From: Dentipellis sp. KUC8613
Lineage: Eukaryota; Basidiomycota; Agaricomycetes; Russulales; Hericiaceae
Length of the DNA: 64,000 nt
Assembly: GCA_002286715.1 (NCBI GenBank)
Contig: NSJX01000011.1
Span: 256,106 to 320,105 of the forward strand
Reading direction: 5' to 3'
Shown here: positions 11,030-25,185 of the stretch, piece after piece
How the letters are laid out: every line of letters begins with the position of its first letter
Numbering within the stretch: the first letter of the stretch is position 1
The notes under the pieces: model-generated
Seen by the model: only the letters and a program-made list of their open reading frames with translations
The model's database searches: none
What the model was told of the DNA's origin: nothing
Position numbers and translations under genes: made by a program

Positions 11030-11656
11030 CCTGACGCTAATCGAGTTCGAAGGCGACAGGGAGGTGGAGGTGTGTGCCCGCAGGGTGGAAGTAATGGTTG
11101 GAGATGTAGTACAAGGGGAACGGGAGTGGAAAAAAGAAGGTCGTGGTGCACGACTGACGAGTTTTATGAAGGTATGTTACGCGGGAGGAATAGAGGTGGG
11201 AGGGAGAAGAAGGTGGATGGGGGAAGACAAGGGGACAAGTTCAACTTTGAACGTCGGGGCGGACCTGAAAAACCCTGATTTCCGATTGTTCGATTTTCTT
11301 TATTGATCGTTTATTTGTATTACATAAAGGCGTACAAACAAAAACTGTGACACGTGTAGGGACCCCGGAGCAGCCTCGAGGCGGCGCGTGGCATCATTTC
11401 CCTGCCCCAAATTTCGAAAAGGAAGGGTTTTGGCGCGATTCCAAGGCGATTCTGCTGATAGACCCGGAGAAAAGGAAATAAAGACAGGGGAGCGGTGGAA
11501 AGACAGATAAATGCAACAATGAGGGTGCCACGTTTCGCCATGGGTCACGGAACGCGTGCAGCGTGACACAGGCGCGTTTTTCGCGAGGCGCCCAACGCAA
11601 GCCCGAGCGCCTCAGAGTCACTGTCTCTCTAATCGAGCACAAGGACTGCCACCACC
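11030..11656. other. Divergent promoter region
   Basis: This region lies between the membrane protein (-) and the NUR1-like gene (+). It is purine-rich at 11160-11240 and otherwise unremarkable. No reading frame with coding character was found. Confidence 0.4.
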
Positions 11657-13015
11657 ATGGACCTCCGCCGCATCGCACAGACGAACAACATGTCCTCCCC
11701 GCGCCCCTCGAGCACGCATTCGCGAGACAGCAGCGCCGGGCCCAGCTCGCCCGCATTCCCGAGCACACCCCGCCCGCGCCTCTCCCACCCAGTCACAATT
11801 GTGAGGTCCCCGCTGACCACCCCTTCGCTGTCTGCAAGTGTGCCATTCGACTGGGATGCAGCGCGGTCGAGACGGAATCCGCCTTACCCCTCGCCAGCCA
11901 GCGCGAAGGCGCCTGGCAGGGGGCGGAAGAGCGAGCTTGGTGGCCTGCAGGGTACACCAGCGAAGAAGCGCGTAGTGCGCAAGAAGAGTTTCTTCGAGAA
12001 GTGCGTATCTATGAGCATTGTATATCTTCTATCCATGAACATTGGGCCTCAGGATCACTTCTATCCCGTCTCGCATCGCGTTTGAGATGTCTATATTCCC
12101 CCATAACCTGCCACTCCCCGAGTCCAAGACCTCCGCCTACATCATCGGCGGGCTCATGCATCTCATCAACTTCTACGTCCGAGTCACCCAAGTCAGTGGC
12201 GTCCCTGAGTCAGATACGGGCTGGGAGGACATGTACCGCGAAGACAACAATGTCTCGTGGTTCGACTGGGTGAGCTATCGTGCCCTTCGCCACATTGACA
12301 GCATGTGCTAACGCCTCACAGACCGTCCCAATGACGGCCCTCCTTATCCTCGCCGCCTGCGCGAACGCCCTCTACCTCTTCACGCGCACGCGCCTTTACC
12401 ACCTCTACACCCAACCCGACCCTGTCGCGTCCCCACACGCGCGCTTCGTCAACACCCCCTCCACGCCCCCTTCTCTCCCCAAACAAGTACGATCGTACCT
12501 CTGGCGCGGATTCATCGGATTCTGGCGCTTCCTGTTCGGCATCGGCACGTCCGCATCGACTGGAGGCGCAGTGGGCGCAGGCGAGCGCGTGCAGGAGCTC
12601 TCAGTGTGGGCACCAGGCGACTTTGAGCTCATGCTCTTCTCCGTGTACTCGCCCGTGCACGCGCTGCTGTGGATGTGCTGGAACTCGGGGAACTGGATCA
12701 AGATGGTTCTCGTGATGACCGGTGTGGGTATCCAGGTACGCATGGTATTTACTTGTGGACGTTGCTTGCCGCTGACTGGAGTCTGCAGTTGAGGATCATG
12801 ATGCGGACGTACGAGGCGTTGCTGAAAGACCGCGGGATTATCGCTGCGGAGGTCATGCACGAGTACGACCACAAGGTATGTTCGTATTTGACATAATGGC
12901 ATGCAATCTCTGACAGAGTTGCGTCTAGTTCGTGTACCCGCGCGTGAACCCAATCCGCAGCGATGCCTCAGTACAAACTCACGAAGGCGAAGTCGTCAAC
13001 GTCTGGGAAGACTAG
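11657..13015 (+). CDS. NUR1-like nuclear rim membrane protein (DUF2418)
   Basis: Five exons (11657-12000, 12053-12269, 12322-12735, 12789-12875, 12929-13015) give 382 residues. The N-terminal 115 residues are Ser/Pro-rich and basic, ending in RKKSFFEK. Four hydrophobic segments follow: YIIGGLMHLINFYV, MTALLILAACANALYLF, ELMLFSVYSPVHALLWMCW and WIKMVLVMTGVGIQ. The C-terminal motif HEYDHKFVYPRVNP, formed across the last intron, resembles the conserved end of the Nur1/DUF2418 family. In yeasts Nur1 sits at the inner nuclear membrane with Heh1 and helps anchor heterochromatin and rDNA. The role here is by family only. Confidence 0.72.
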
Positions 13016-13295
13016 CCATCTGATACGATTAGCCAACGCATTTCTTGACGACTGATACGCCCAGAACATTTACCCTCCAACATTATTTCACCTGGGACTC
13101 CACGCATTAGGATCGCATACTGTACATACCATCCATCCGTCCGTCTACATACACAGCAAAGTGCAATCCATTCCGCTACGAGCACATGATATCACAAACA
13201 TCGGGATAGTGCGTCGAATGATACAACATTGGTTGGTGCCTTCTTCCTATCGTATACTGCTAATCTGTCCTTCCTCCATGCACGTGCAGACGATG

Positions 13296-14537
13296 TTACG
13301 ACTTGGCCTCGGGCTCCTGGTAGAACTTCATGAGGTCCTGCACGTCGTCCTTGCTGCCCAGGAACACGGGGCACCGCTCGTGGATGTTCGTGGGCACGAT
13401 GTCCAAGATCCGCTTCGTCCCCGTCGTCGCGATACCTCCCGCCTGCAGATGCAATGAGACGCCATCTCGGCTGCGAGAACGCCGCACACGTACCTGTTCC
13501 GTCAAGAACGCCATCGGGAACGCCTCGTACAGCAACCGCAGCTTCCCGCTCTTGCTCTTCTTGTCATCCGGGTACCCGAATATGCCACCGTACAGCAGCG
13601 TGCGGTGCACGTCGGCGACCATACTGCCGATGTAACGCGCCGAGTACGGCGACTTGCCGGCAGGGGGGTACTTGATGCTCTTGAGGTAGTTCACTACGGG
13701 CGGGTGGAAGTACATCGAGTTGCCCTCGTTGAACGAGTAGATCTTGCCGCGCGGGGGGATGCGGATGTTCGGGTGGGTGAGCACGAACTCTCCGAGGGCG
13801 GCGTCGAGCGTGTAGCCGTTCACGCCGTGGCCGGTCGAGAGCACGAGGTTCGCCGAGGAGCCGTACATGGTGTACCCGGCCGCGACCATCTCGCTGCCGG
13901 GCCTGAGCACGTCCTGGACCGTGCCCTTGGAGTCGTCCGCCTGCGATCGCACGGCTGTCAGCGGCGGCGCGCATCCGATGGGGCTCGGGCACTCACGATC
14001 TTGTAGATCCCGAAGATCGTGCCGATGTTGACACCAGCATCGATGTTGCTGCTGCCGTCGAGCGGGTCGAAGACGACGCAGTACTTGCCCTTGTAGCGGT
14101 CCTCGATGATGACCGCGTCCTCGAGCTCCTCCGAGACGAGCACGGCGGTCTTGCCGGACGCGCGGAGGGCGTTGACCATGATGTCGTTGGAGAGCACATC
14201 GAGCTTCTTCTGCTCCTCGCCCTGCACGTTCGTGTCGCCTGCGAGCCCGACACTGTGGGGATTATCAGTGATTGCCGATATGGAAGGAGGTGAAGACGGC
14301 ACACAGGTTAATGAGACGCGCTTTGCGGACATTGGTCGCGATGAATTTGGAGGTAAGCTGGATCGCAGTTAGGAGGAGCGTAAGGTCGCCCGACGCGGTG
14401 GCGCCGAGGTTGAACTGGTCGTTCAAGACATGGCTATTTCACGGGGTTGGTCGGCGCGTTTTTGCGGGTTTAAGGAAGGCAAACACATACCGGGTAAGGG
14501 TAATGACATCGGAATTGGGGTGCTCTTCGCTGGACAT
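13296..14537 (-). CDS. FBP1: Fructose-1,6-bisphosphatase
   Basis: Five exons (14537-14491, 14433-14305, 14252-13997, 13940-13494, 13442-13296) give 341 residues, the normal length. The enzyme removes the 1-phosphate of fructose 1,6-bisphosphate, the committing step of gluconeogenesis in the cytosol. The metal and phosphate motif [13 protein letters not shown] and the active-site region [15 protein letters not shown] are intact, as are [20 protein letters not shown] and [19 protein letters not shown]. In yeasts the gene is glucose-repressed. A CACGTG site occurs upstream at 14705-14710 but its role is unknown. A fungal FBPase N-terminus follows the ATG at 14537. Confidence 0.97.
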
Positions 14538-14964
14538 TATGGTATAGAGGTAGCAAGCTGGAAGGTGGGGTAGAGATAGGGTGCGGGGAGAGTAAGTATA
14601 ACAGGACGCGGGGGTGGGGGAGCGGAGCAAGTCGGAATGGGAGAAGATAAGTGAAAAGACTTGAAGAGAGGACGAGCGGAGGCCGTCTCCTCCTTCCCCC
14701 TTTTCACGTGACAGAGCCTATGACTTCATCCGGCCGTTGGCTCATCCCTCTCACGCGCCGCGACGCGTCCCGAGGCTCTTCGTCCTGCGCTTGACCACAC
14801 CTTGGCCACGGACTGTATTCATCCTCGGAGCAGCAACTAGTCCTCTCGGTCTCACACTGTGCGCATTCCCAGCGGCACCACCCGGCCCGCGCCCGCCATG
14901 CCCGATGCAGGAAGACATTCGCAAGAACAACGCCCGGCCTGTCGACGTACACCGAGGAATCTAC
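14538..14964. other. FBP1 upstream region
   Basis: This is the 5' region of FBP1 and the 3' flank of the zinc-finger gene, both on the minus strand. It contains a CACGTG palindrome at 14705-14710 and no gene of its own. Confidence 0.4.
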
Positions 14965-17322
<2,358 letters not shown>

Positions 17323-17497
17323 TCAGCGCCGTGGAGGGCGACAAGGAGAGTTGGCGGGAGTGAGACGGTGTCGATCAGCGGGCCACGTGCTCCCGGAGCC
17401 GTGGGACAAAAGGCAGGTTGTTCACTGAGCCAGGCAGTCACTCGCCTCTCTCCGTCTTCTCTCTTCGCCGCGACCGCTGCGCAGCCTGCAGCTCCCG

Positions 17498-18541
17498 ATG
17501 CAGTCCTACGACTTTTCAAAGGTCGACCTCAAACCCAAACGCCATCATGGCTTCTCCGTCCTTCTCTTTATCCTTGGCACTCTCTTTCCTCCCCTCGGTA
17601 AGCACCCATCGATCTCCGCGTCTTTCGACCCACTCAACCCGTCTTATCTAGCTGTCGCTGCTCGCTTCGGCATTGGTAGCGACTTCTGGCTCAACCTTCT
17701 CTTGACCATCTGTGGTTATATCCCAGGTATGCTGCACCTTTACGAGCCCCGGGTGGCCACTGCTGACACCTGTGCCCAGGACACCTTCACAATTTCTATA
17801 TCCAGGTACGCCGTGCCCATTCCGTGCAATCAGTGCCTATCTCACCCTCTCCCCTAGAACATCCGCAACAACAAGAATAATAACCGCACTCCCAAGTGGG
17901 CGCAACGCTACGGCCTCGTTAACACTTCCGAGATCAAACGCAAGCAGAAGCGCTCCCAATGGGCCGGGCGCTACTCCGAACGCAATCCCCACTCCGCCCT
18001 CGAGGGCCAGCCCTACGCCGAGGGTGAGCTACCGGACCCCGAGGGTGCATCCCTCGAGAACGGCAGCACCTCCGGCATCCGTCGCTCTGCTACTTCTGCC
18101 AGCGGGAACGAGCTTTGGAGCCCCGCAGAAGAGCACTATTACGGCAGAAATGGCGACGGCTCCAGCACTAACTCGGGCGGCCGCTGGCACTACCCTGCTA
18201 ACTTTGAGGACACCGTCCCTGCGTCCGGCACGCTCAAGAAGAAGAAGAAGGTCAAGAAGGATCGCTGGGCGCGCACAGAGGACGCGTACTCGCTCAGCGA
18301 GGAGCAATCGCACAAGAAGAAAAAGAAGAAGCGTGTCAACCACTCGACCGTCGGCGGTGGGTATGACGAGGCGGACGGCCGTTCGACTCGCAGCGACTCG
18401 ACGAACGGCTTCCCGGAGGATCCAGAGGGCGGGCTGTACGGCGACCGCAGGACCAACGGCCGCAGCGCAAACGGAAACGGGAACGCGAACGGCAACACCG
18501 CACCGACAGACGACGACGCAATTTTCGACCACCAATTCTAA
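17498..18541 (+). CDS. PMP3/UPF0057 family membrane protein with long C-terminal extension
   Basis: Four exons (17498-17597, 17652-17726, 17780-17805, 17858-18541) give 294 residues. Residues 10-70 hold the two-helix Pmp3 core: SVLLFILGTLFPPL, then FWLNLLLTICGYIPGHLH, the family signature. Pmp3 proteins are about 55 residues and modulate plasma-membrane potential and salt tolerance. Here about 220 extra residues follow, with KKKKKVKK and KKKKKK runs, Ser/Thr-rich parts and an Asn/Gly-rich end. The extension is probably cytosolic and disordered. Extended members are known in filamentous fungi, but their function is not clear to me. Confidence 0.9.
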
Positions 18542-19112
18542 TGCGCGCTGTCGTCATCGCTTTCCTTTCTTGCTAGGGTGGAGGGGCGTGCCGGGGCGAG
18601 GCTGGAGACAGATATCACGCGTCATACCGTCATACACACCTGTTGGCGCACACGCGCGCGCCGACAGTCCGACTCTGACCATGCTCGCGCTGGGACACGG
18701 GCGTTGTTTTCGAGCGGGAATGTACGTTTAGTTTTGAGGTTACCTTATGCCATAATTCCACTTACTGCGGGCAGGGGATCGTAATCCTTGCGCTTACCTA
18801 TCTATATATTACATGCTTTCCGTTGCGGGCCCGTATGTGCTCAGGTGAGCGTCGCGCCCACCGTGCCTGCGATCAGTCTGATAACGGACCATTGCTCCCC
18901 AGGGTGGATGGATCATAGATTTCCTGTGCGCCGTCGCCGCTGGCATCGCGCGCACAGCGGAGCTTGCGCCCGTACTCATGACAATATCAGTGTTACGTCC
19001 GTTACTGTACTACAGGGCATCGGTTTGCAGTGCTCCGACACGAGATACCAGCGGATATATGCGCCCAACGTCCGCACGACAGACGGCATCTGCCCAGAGG
19101 CCCATGGCGTAC
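18542..19112. other. Convergent intergenic region
   Basis: This region holds the 3' flanks of PMP3 (+) and the GH5 gene (-). No coding, RNA or repeat signal was found. The GH5 stop overlaps a GTGAGT, so a short further exon in this stretch cannot be excluded. Confidence 0.35.
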
Positions 19113-20634
19113 TCACAGCAGATACTGCGAATAATCAAACGCGGCCTGCGCCTTCGACGCCTCCTGCGCGACCGCCGACAGCGCCGTGAACCCAGACTCG
19201 CCCACGCCGACCTCATAGTCCGATCCGTACTACAAAGGTTAGGACGCGCAGCCCCATGCCCCATCTTAGATCAGCAGGCGGCACCGAGGCGGGGCGGGAA
19301 CTCACGTGGGGGTCGTCGTTGGGGAGCACCTGCCAGTACATCCAGGGCACGCCCGCCGCCGTGATCTGGCGCGCGAACGCCTGGATGTTGCCGTTGCGCG
19401 TCGCCTCGGGCAGCGCGCTGCCCGTGCTGCAGTTATTGTTCGGCGTCGTGAAGTAGCACGCCCCCCTGCGTCGCGCGTCACCAGCAGCTGTGTCAGATGG
19501 TGCACGTACGTATGCGCGCGGGCGCGGGACCGCAACGCACCATTCTTGGAACAGGAGCTTCTTGCCTGCGGCCTGCGCACGGCTGATGTATGGCTGGATC
19601 GCGGACGTCGTGAGGTCGCCCGTGCCGTAGGCGTGGATCGCGACGACGTCGAGCGCGGCACAGTCGAGCCAGCCGTCCTGCACGGACTCGTCCAGCCAGG
19701 ACTCGCCGCCGGTCGTCACTAGGATCTGTCGGGGCTCGTCAGCTGCAGATGGGGTCGTGGTGCGGGAAGTGAAGCGTACCCCGCTGTTAGCACCGAGCGC
19801 GTTCTTGATCGTCGTCGCGCGGTCGCATTGCCAGCTCTGGTGCGCCTCGATGTAAGATTGGCCCTGCGGTCAACGCGTCCTCATCAGTTCTGGGTTCATG
19901 ACGTCGAATCGCAGGAGGGGCAAACCCAACGCGCAGGGGGACATACTTTCCCGATCATCGACTCGTTCTCCGCCTCGAACGCGAAGATGTAGTCGCTGAG
20001 CTCCTTCCACGGCTTGCCGAGCGTCGAGTGCTGGTGGTTGAGGATGTACCTGAGCCGGTTGTCGAACTGCGATGTCGCGTTCGCCCACTCGTAGAAGTAG
20101 CCCGTGCCGTAAAGCTTGCCGTAGACGTCGCCCCCGCTCAGGGCGTTCCAGCTGTGCATGCTGATCAGGACCTGCACGGGCGGAGGTGCGTCAATACTGA
20201 ATAGGTCGAGCGCTGCAGGATGGGAGACTTAAATTGATCGTCACGTACCTTGATGCCATGCGCGTGAGCATCGACCATGAATGTATCGAGCAGGTTGAGG
20301 ACGGTGGGGTCGTAAGTTCCAATTGAATTGGGCTCGAGGGCTGGGTAGGACGTGATGGGTGTGTTCTTAGTACTGGACGTCGACTCGGCGTCCATCCAAA
20401 CACGGATAACTTTCATGCCTGCATTTTGCATGGCTCTGTAAATCGGAAGATTATCAAAATGGTTCGATCCGGACTAGTAATAACGATGCTGGTGTTGACG
20501 TACCCGAGCAAGGTCGACCTCTGCGATGCGGACAGGCCTGCGGCATAGTAGAGGTTGGAGCCGGCGAAGGAATTTGCGGCCGAAGCTGCATACGCCAAGG
20601 AGAGGGCGCAGGTTAAGCTCTGGAGCAACCGCAT
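19113..20634 (-). CDS. Secreted glycoside hydrolase family 5
   Basis: Seven exons (20634-20504, 20435-20249, 20171-19947, 19863-19780, 19725-19541, 19465-19306, 19229-19113) give 362 residues. A signal peptide (about 1-19, ending AYAASA) leads into NSFAGSNLYYAAGL. The GH5 barrel shows VIRVWMDAES, the acid/base glutamate in FEAENES, AIHAYGTGD, the likely nucleophile in LLFQEWG, and WMYWQVLPNDD. Both catalytic glutamates are present, so it should be active, probably on a beta-mannan- or beta-glucan-type polysaccharide. The exact GH5 subfamily is not clear from sequence alone. The stop TGA overlaps a GTGAGT, so the end is a little uncertain. Confidence 0.85.
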
Positions 20635-20682
20635 CCTGTGTTACCTGCCGCGTGATTCACTACCTCAGATCCTTTCTGCAGG

Positions 20683-20692
20683 TATTTTATAC
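20683..20692 (-). promoter_or_regulatory. TATA box of the GH5 gene
   Basis: The minus strand reads GTATAAAATA about 50 bp upstream of the GH5 start codon at 20634, a good position for a TATA element of a strongly regulated secreted enzyme. Confidence 0.5.
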
Positions 20693-22432
20693 CTCCTGCT
20701 GTCAGACACCTGCTGACCTTCACAACTCTAGAGCGTGTGGTTTCACACAGCATTAGGGGGGAGGAAGATGCCGAAGCGATAAGAAGTATACAAAGTGGGC
20801 GCGAAGTTCTGAATTCTGATGATGATACTGAAGGCTGTTTGGCTGAGCCCATTGGCGTCCATCTTCGGGGAGTCAGACATAGCGGTTGCAACCACAAGAA
20901 AGGTCGATTCCTGCGGTTCCTGTAAAAATAAGCGCAACTTGGCCTTGTGATACCCGACATTTGGTTTGCTTCAGTGATCATGAACTACCTGATGAATCGA
21001 GCAGCATCAGTTGGAATGATTCCGGTGAAGTACTTGCGGCACAAATATTTTTTCACCATGGTCATAGGAGAAGCCTGAGATTCATTCCCTTCAAGTCGAG
21101 TATCGGTTACGATGTTACCTTCGAGGCATATGGCAGAAATAGATGGATATGTTCCTTGTAATTATAGAGACCGCCATGCCGATGGTGAAAACAAACCCCA
21201 AACAAGCTGCAGTACTATGTACGCGCTGGTAAAGCCTTGAACTCTGGAGGGAGAATGACGTTGTTGACCATAACGGCAAACTGGCGCCGGCGGCACTGAA
21301 TTTAGGTGCCGCCGGAGTTTCCCGAAGTATTGACACGCGGCGGGCCGAGCCTCTTCCGTTCCCGCCTGGCCTCCATTTCAATTTCGTTCAATGGATGGTC
21401 AGCGTTCTTGCAATCCCACCTTCTCTTCATCTTATACACCTCGTCGCGCCAAAGATAACAGCACGATTAGGTTCTTGCGAAGAAGCGAGGTCTTATATCG
21501 GAGCATGTGCATCGTGCATTGCAATGCATGCGCCCCTTCTTCCGCTGTCGCCCAGAGCATGCGTTATACAGGTCATGCACGAAGCCTCATCGGCGCCAGG
21601 TGCGTCTTACACGATATGCTCGGACAGCAGAGCTTCGACTCTCGGCTGTCTCTGTCTATCTTGGCTATTCTGAGCCATGCTTCCTTGTGTCGCGTGGGCA
21701 CATGCTGAGAAGTATCATCAAGAAGCTGCGTCTCAGCTGATATTGGGGTCCTGTAGCAATGCTCTGGTTGTGGTGCTGATACCAGCACTCCTGACTCTAC
21801 TCAGCATTCTCTGTTGAGACGTACCGAAAGCGACCGTACTGCTCGTCCACCGTCGTCTTCAACTGCTTGACAGTGCGATATACATACGAAAAGTAAGTCC
21901 GAAGACTCCCTCTCATATGCCTGGCAGCTTATCATCACGAGCTAGAACGTTGACGTGGGCTTGTCTAGTTCGTCGGCTCGTCACCACATGGAGGATTATC
22001 GTCCGTGCTTCGGAGCCGGCCCCGTTTGTCGATGGATGCCTTGCACTCCTCCAATCTCTGGACGCTGGTCAGCGTCTAAGAATGCAACGTACCTGGTTGG
22101 CATGCTGTACCGTACCAATAGGGTAACCTGCCACTCTGCTCCTTCGCCTCGCCGCCCTGGCCTATCTCAATTTTGTCCACTTGAAGGCTTGTCTCGTTCG
22201 CCAAGGGGCACTGTCGGCGCACAATCGCGTGCACGATGATCACATTGTGATGCTCAGCGGTTCTGTGCGGTCCTAGATCGAAGCGATGTCCTAGGGCAAG
22301 TGACTGCGTTATCGACCATCCGGTCGCTCTGAGCGTGTGCGCTATATTGAAGAAGCCTGATTCTCATTTTGGAATGAGAACGTCATCCGCCGGAGGATCT
22401 CTGCGGGATGCAGGCGTCGTCTTGAGCTGGCG
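20693..22432. other. Gene-poor 1.7 kb between the GH5 and chitinase genes
   Basis: Both flanking genes point away from this region, so it holds two promoters. Open frames of up to about 105 codons occur at 21391-21708, but they lack splice-linked continuity, known motifs and coherent composition. I see no transposon ends or tandem repeats. I call nothing in it. Confidence 0.4.
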
Positions 22433-22441
22433 GGATAAAAA
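22433..22441 (+). promoter_or_regulatory. Possible TATA element of the chitinase gene
   Basis: GATAAAAAG lies 54 bp before the chitinase ATG at 22495, at a distance usual for fungal TATA-type promoters. Confidence 0.35.
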
Positions 22442-22494
22442 GGGACCCGTGCTAATGCAAATCTTCAGCTACCCTTAGCTTCTCACTGGTCACT

Positions 22495-24615
22495 ATGCTG
22501 GGTCGTCTGCGGAACGCGGTGCAACTCTCCCTTGTCGTAGCTTCTTTCTATACTTCGAAGGCCCTTGCCTTCGATAACTCGCGCAATGACAACGTACGTC
22601 ACCTTCATTCATTCATTAACCACTTTCATTAACACCACATACAGGTTGCCGTGTAAGACTCTGCGTCTACATTTTCTTTTGCGTGGCAGTTTCCTGACCG
22701 TGTCATAGCTATTGGGGCCAAAACTCCTACGGTGCCACGCACACAAGCGACCAGGCAAACTGGCAGAAGACTCTTTCATTCTACTGCCAGGTCGGCTACA
22801 AACACATCTAGTCACTTTAATGCTGACAGGCTTGGTTACGGTGACAATAGGACAACAGCATTGATGCCTTCCCCCTGGCGTTCTTGAATGTTGCTTTCGA
22901 CACCGGAGGACTTCCCTCCATCGATCTCGCTAACGTAGGAGCTCTCCTCCACTTCAGCGTCGCCGTACTCACAGCCGATGCAGATTTGCAGCACTAGCGG
23001 CGACCCGGTCTTCCCTGGCACCGATCTGCCGAACTGCTCTTTCCTCGCATCGGACATCCAGACGTGCCAGTCGAAGGGGAAGATCGTCACCATCAGTATC
23101 GGCGGTGCGACCGGCGCTGTCAGCTTCACGTCCGACAGCCAGGCTCAACAGTTCGCCGACACCATCTGGAACATATTCCTCGGTGGATCCAGCAGCACGA
23201 GGCCTTTCGGGAGCGCAGTCCTTGACGGGTATGCTTGCGCTTCTTGATATGGCACGCGTTCTTATAGTTGAATTACACTTTTCAGTGTCGACCTCGATCT
23301 CGAGGGCGGTTCCGCTTCCCACTGGCCCGCTTTCATCAATCAGATTCGGTCACACGCCAATGGCGCCAGTAAACAGTACGTTTCTCGGGTTTGATTTAGT
23401 TGAGCCTTCCCTGAGCTTTGCACAGATACTATATCACTGGCGCACCTCAGTGCCCTTACCCTGACGCCTACATGGGCGCAATCTTGAACGCCGTTGGATT
23501 TGATGCGGTCTACGTGCAATTCTGTATGCACCCCCGACATCCTTTCCCATCTGATTTATTGACGGCTACTATTTCACTGGTGTCAGACAACAACTATTGC
23601 GGCTTGCAGGCGTTCAACAACCCTAATGTTCGTAAATTCAGCTGATTTCTTCATACACAGTATCTAACTTCCTTATGAACAGGACTGGAACTTTGGCCAA
23701 TGGTTCGTCCACAGTGTGATTTGTGAACGGGAGCATACATCAACATTATTGACAGGGACACGTGGGCAAAGACCGTTTCTCCCAACAAGAACGTCAAGAT
23801 CTACATCGGCGCCCCCGCATCCAGCACTGCTGCCGGATCCGGCTACGTTGATGCAGGCACCCTGGCATCCATCGCTCAGCAGACTCGCAGCCAGTACTCG
23901 TCCTTCGGAGGTGTGATGCTGTGGGATGCATCTCAGGCGTATAGTACGTATAGAATTTCTTGGATGAACATCATCCAAGCTCATGCACTCGCAGACAACG
24001 GCCGCTTCGATGCTGCGATCAAGTCGGCACTTTCCAACGGCGGAGGTGCCCCCGCTCCTCCCCCTTCCTCAACTCCGCCTTCTTCGACCCCAAGCAAGCC
24101 CTCTTCGACGAGCAGTGCTCCAACTTCGGCCCCAACTGGCGGAAGCTGTGGTGTTGTTTCGCCCTGGCAGAGTAACATCGCGGTATGCAGCCCTACCTCT
24201 AGGTATCAGCATTGAAGCCTCAATGTTTTTCTTTGTCTAACAGTACCAGGGTGGCGATCAAGTGACTTACAAGTGAGTTGTCGATAATGAGCATCGGGCC
24301 TTATATGGAGATGTTGACACGGTATTTTTAGCGGCCACTTGTGGACTGCAAAGTGGTGGAGCGAGGCCGATGTGCCTGGAGGTGTGTCTCTTTCTCACGA
24401 GCTCACGAATGTCTCATAAATTATATCGTGCATTACCAGGTTCCGCTGGCGACTGGACCGATGACGGCCCTTGCACGGCGGCGAGAGTTGCGAAGACGAA
24501 CTACCGCACCACTGTTGCCCATGCATCTATTCCCGCTGGTGCACAGACTGGCCCGGCTGGTCCGAAGGCTACGAAGGATCCTAGGTCCGTTTCGTTCGGC
24601 CGTGATCGCGACTGA
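22495..24615 (+). CDS. GH18 class III chitinase with C-terminal chitin-binding module (CBM5/12)
   Basis: Fourteen exons join to 465 residues. A signal peptide (about 1-26) precedes the barrel start [12 protein letters not shown]. The GH18 catalytic motif DGVDLDLE is complete across the intron 23229-23285 (residues about 171-178), with the final Glu as proton donor. The chitinase strands [35 protein letters not shown] and [12 protein letters not shown] are all present. A Pro/Ser/Thr linker (about 340-365) leads to a CBM5/12-like module with [18 protein letters not shown] and [14 protein letters not shown]. It should cut chitin in the fungus's own wall or in prey or debris. The second exon (22645-22652) is only 8 nt. 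Confidence 0.93.
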
Positions 24616-25185
24616 GGAGGGTCGTTGTCAGACGCTTCAGCAACGGAAGATTCAATTATGGGAATACGTTGGTTCGCTTGTACATATTCACTCAGGGTTC
24701 AGGAAAGCTTTTCGACTGAACTTTGCGAGGGTGACAAGTGTCTAGATTCACGTAAGAGCGTGTTGGTCATGGATACGCTACTCGGCGCTAGTACTGGTGC
24801 TGTCATTTGCTTCAAGAAGATGCAAATCATCACACTTTCATCAAAGGTTCACTGCAGCTTCTGCCTACTGGTATGTCTACTGCTCTTTTGCCAAGGCTCA
24901 CGTCGCAGCGAAGCTTCGGTTTATATCTTTCTCATATATGGGGATACAGCGCTGATCGCGAGCACATGGCTACGGAATTCAGAACGAGCGGATTTAGAAG
25001 GTCGCACGGGTACAGTGTGGTTTCCTCACTTCCTGTTGGAATCAATATATGCGATTTGTCCAACTCCCACATGCATGTCGACATCGCTCTCACACTAAAA
25101 TATCCGGACTATGAGGATGCTTCGCGTCGAGCTCACACCTCCCTCCCTCCAGTGACCAGACCATCGCGCAGCAGCACTAGCAGCT
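24616..25185. other. Intergenic region between chitinase and PNGase A
   Basis: Two overlapping open frames of about 160 codons occur (24625-25098 and 24807-25295), but neither has a recognisable motif and the second runs into the PNGase A start in another frame. I take the region as a 3' flank plus promoter. Confidence 0.4.

Noticed and set aside
17712..18731. 339-codon open frame overlapping PMP3
   Set aside because: Out-of-frame reading of the PMP3 last exon and intron; the spliced PMP3 frame explains the sequence better and the product here is Arg/Thr low-complexity.
21391..21740. Possible gene in the 20.7-22.4 kb gap
   Set aside because: Three frames are open at once with no splice-linked partner or recognisable motif, typical of chance openness.
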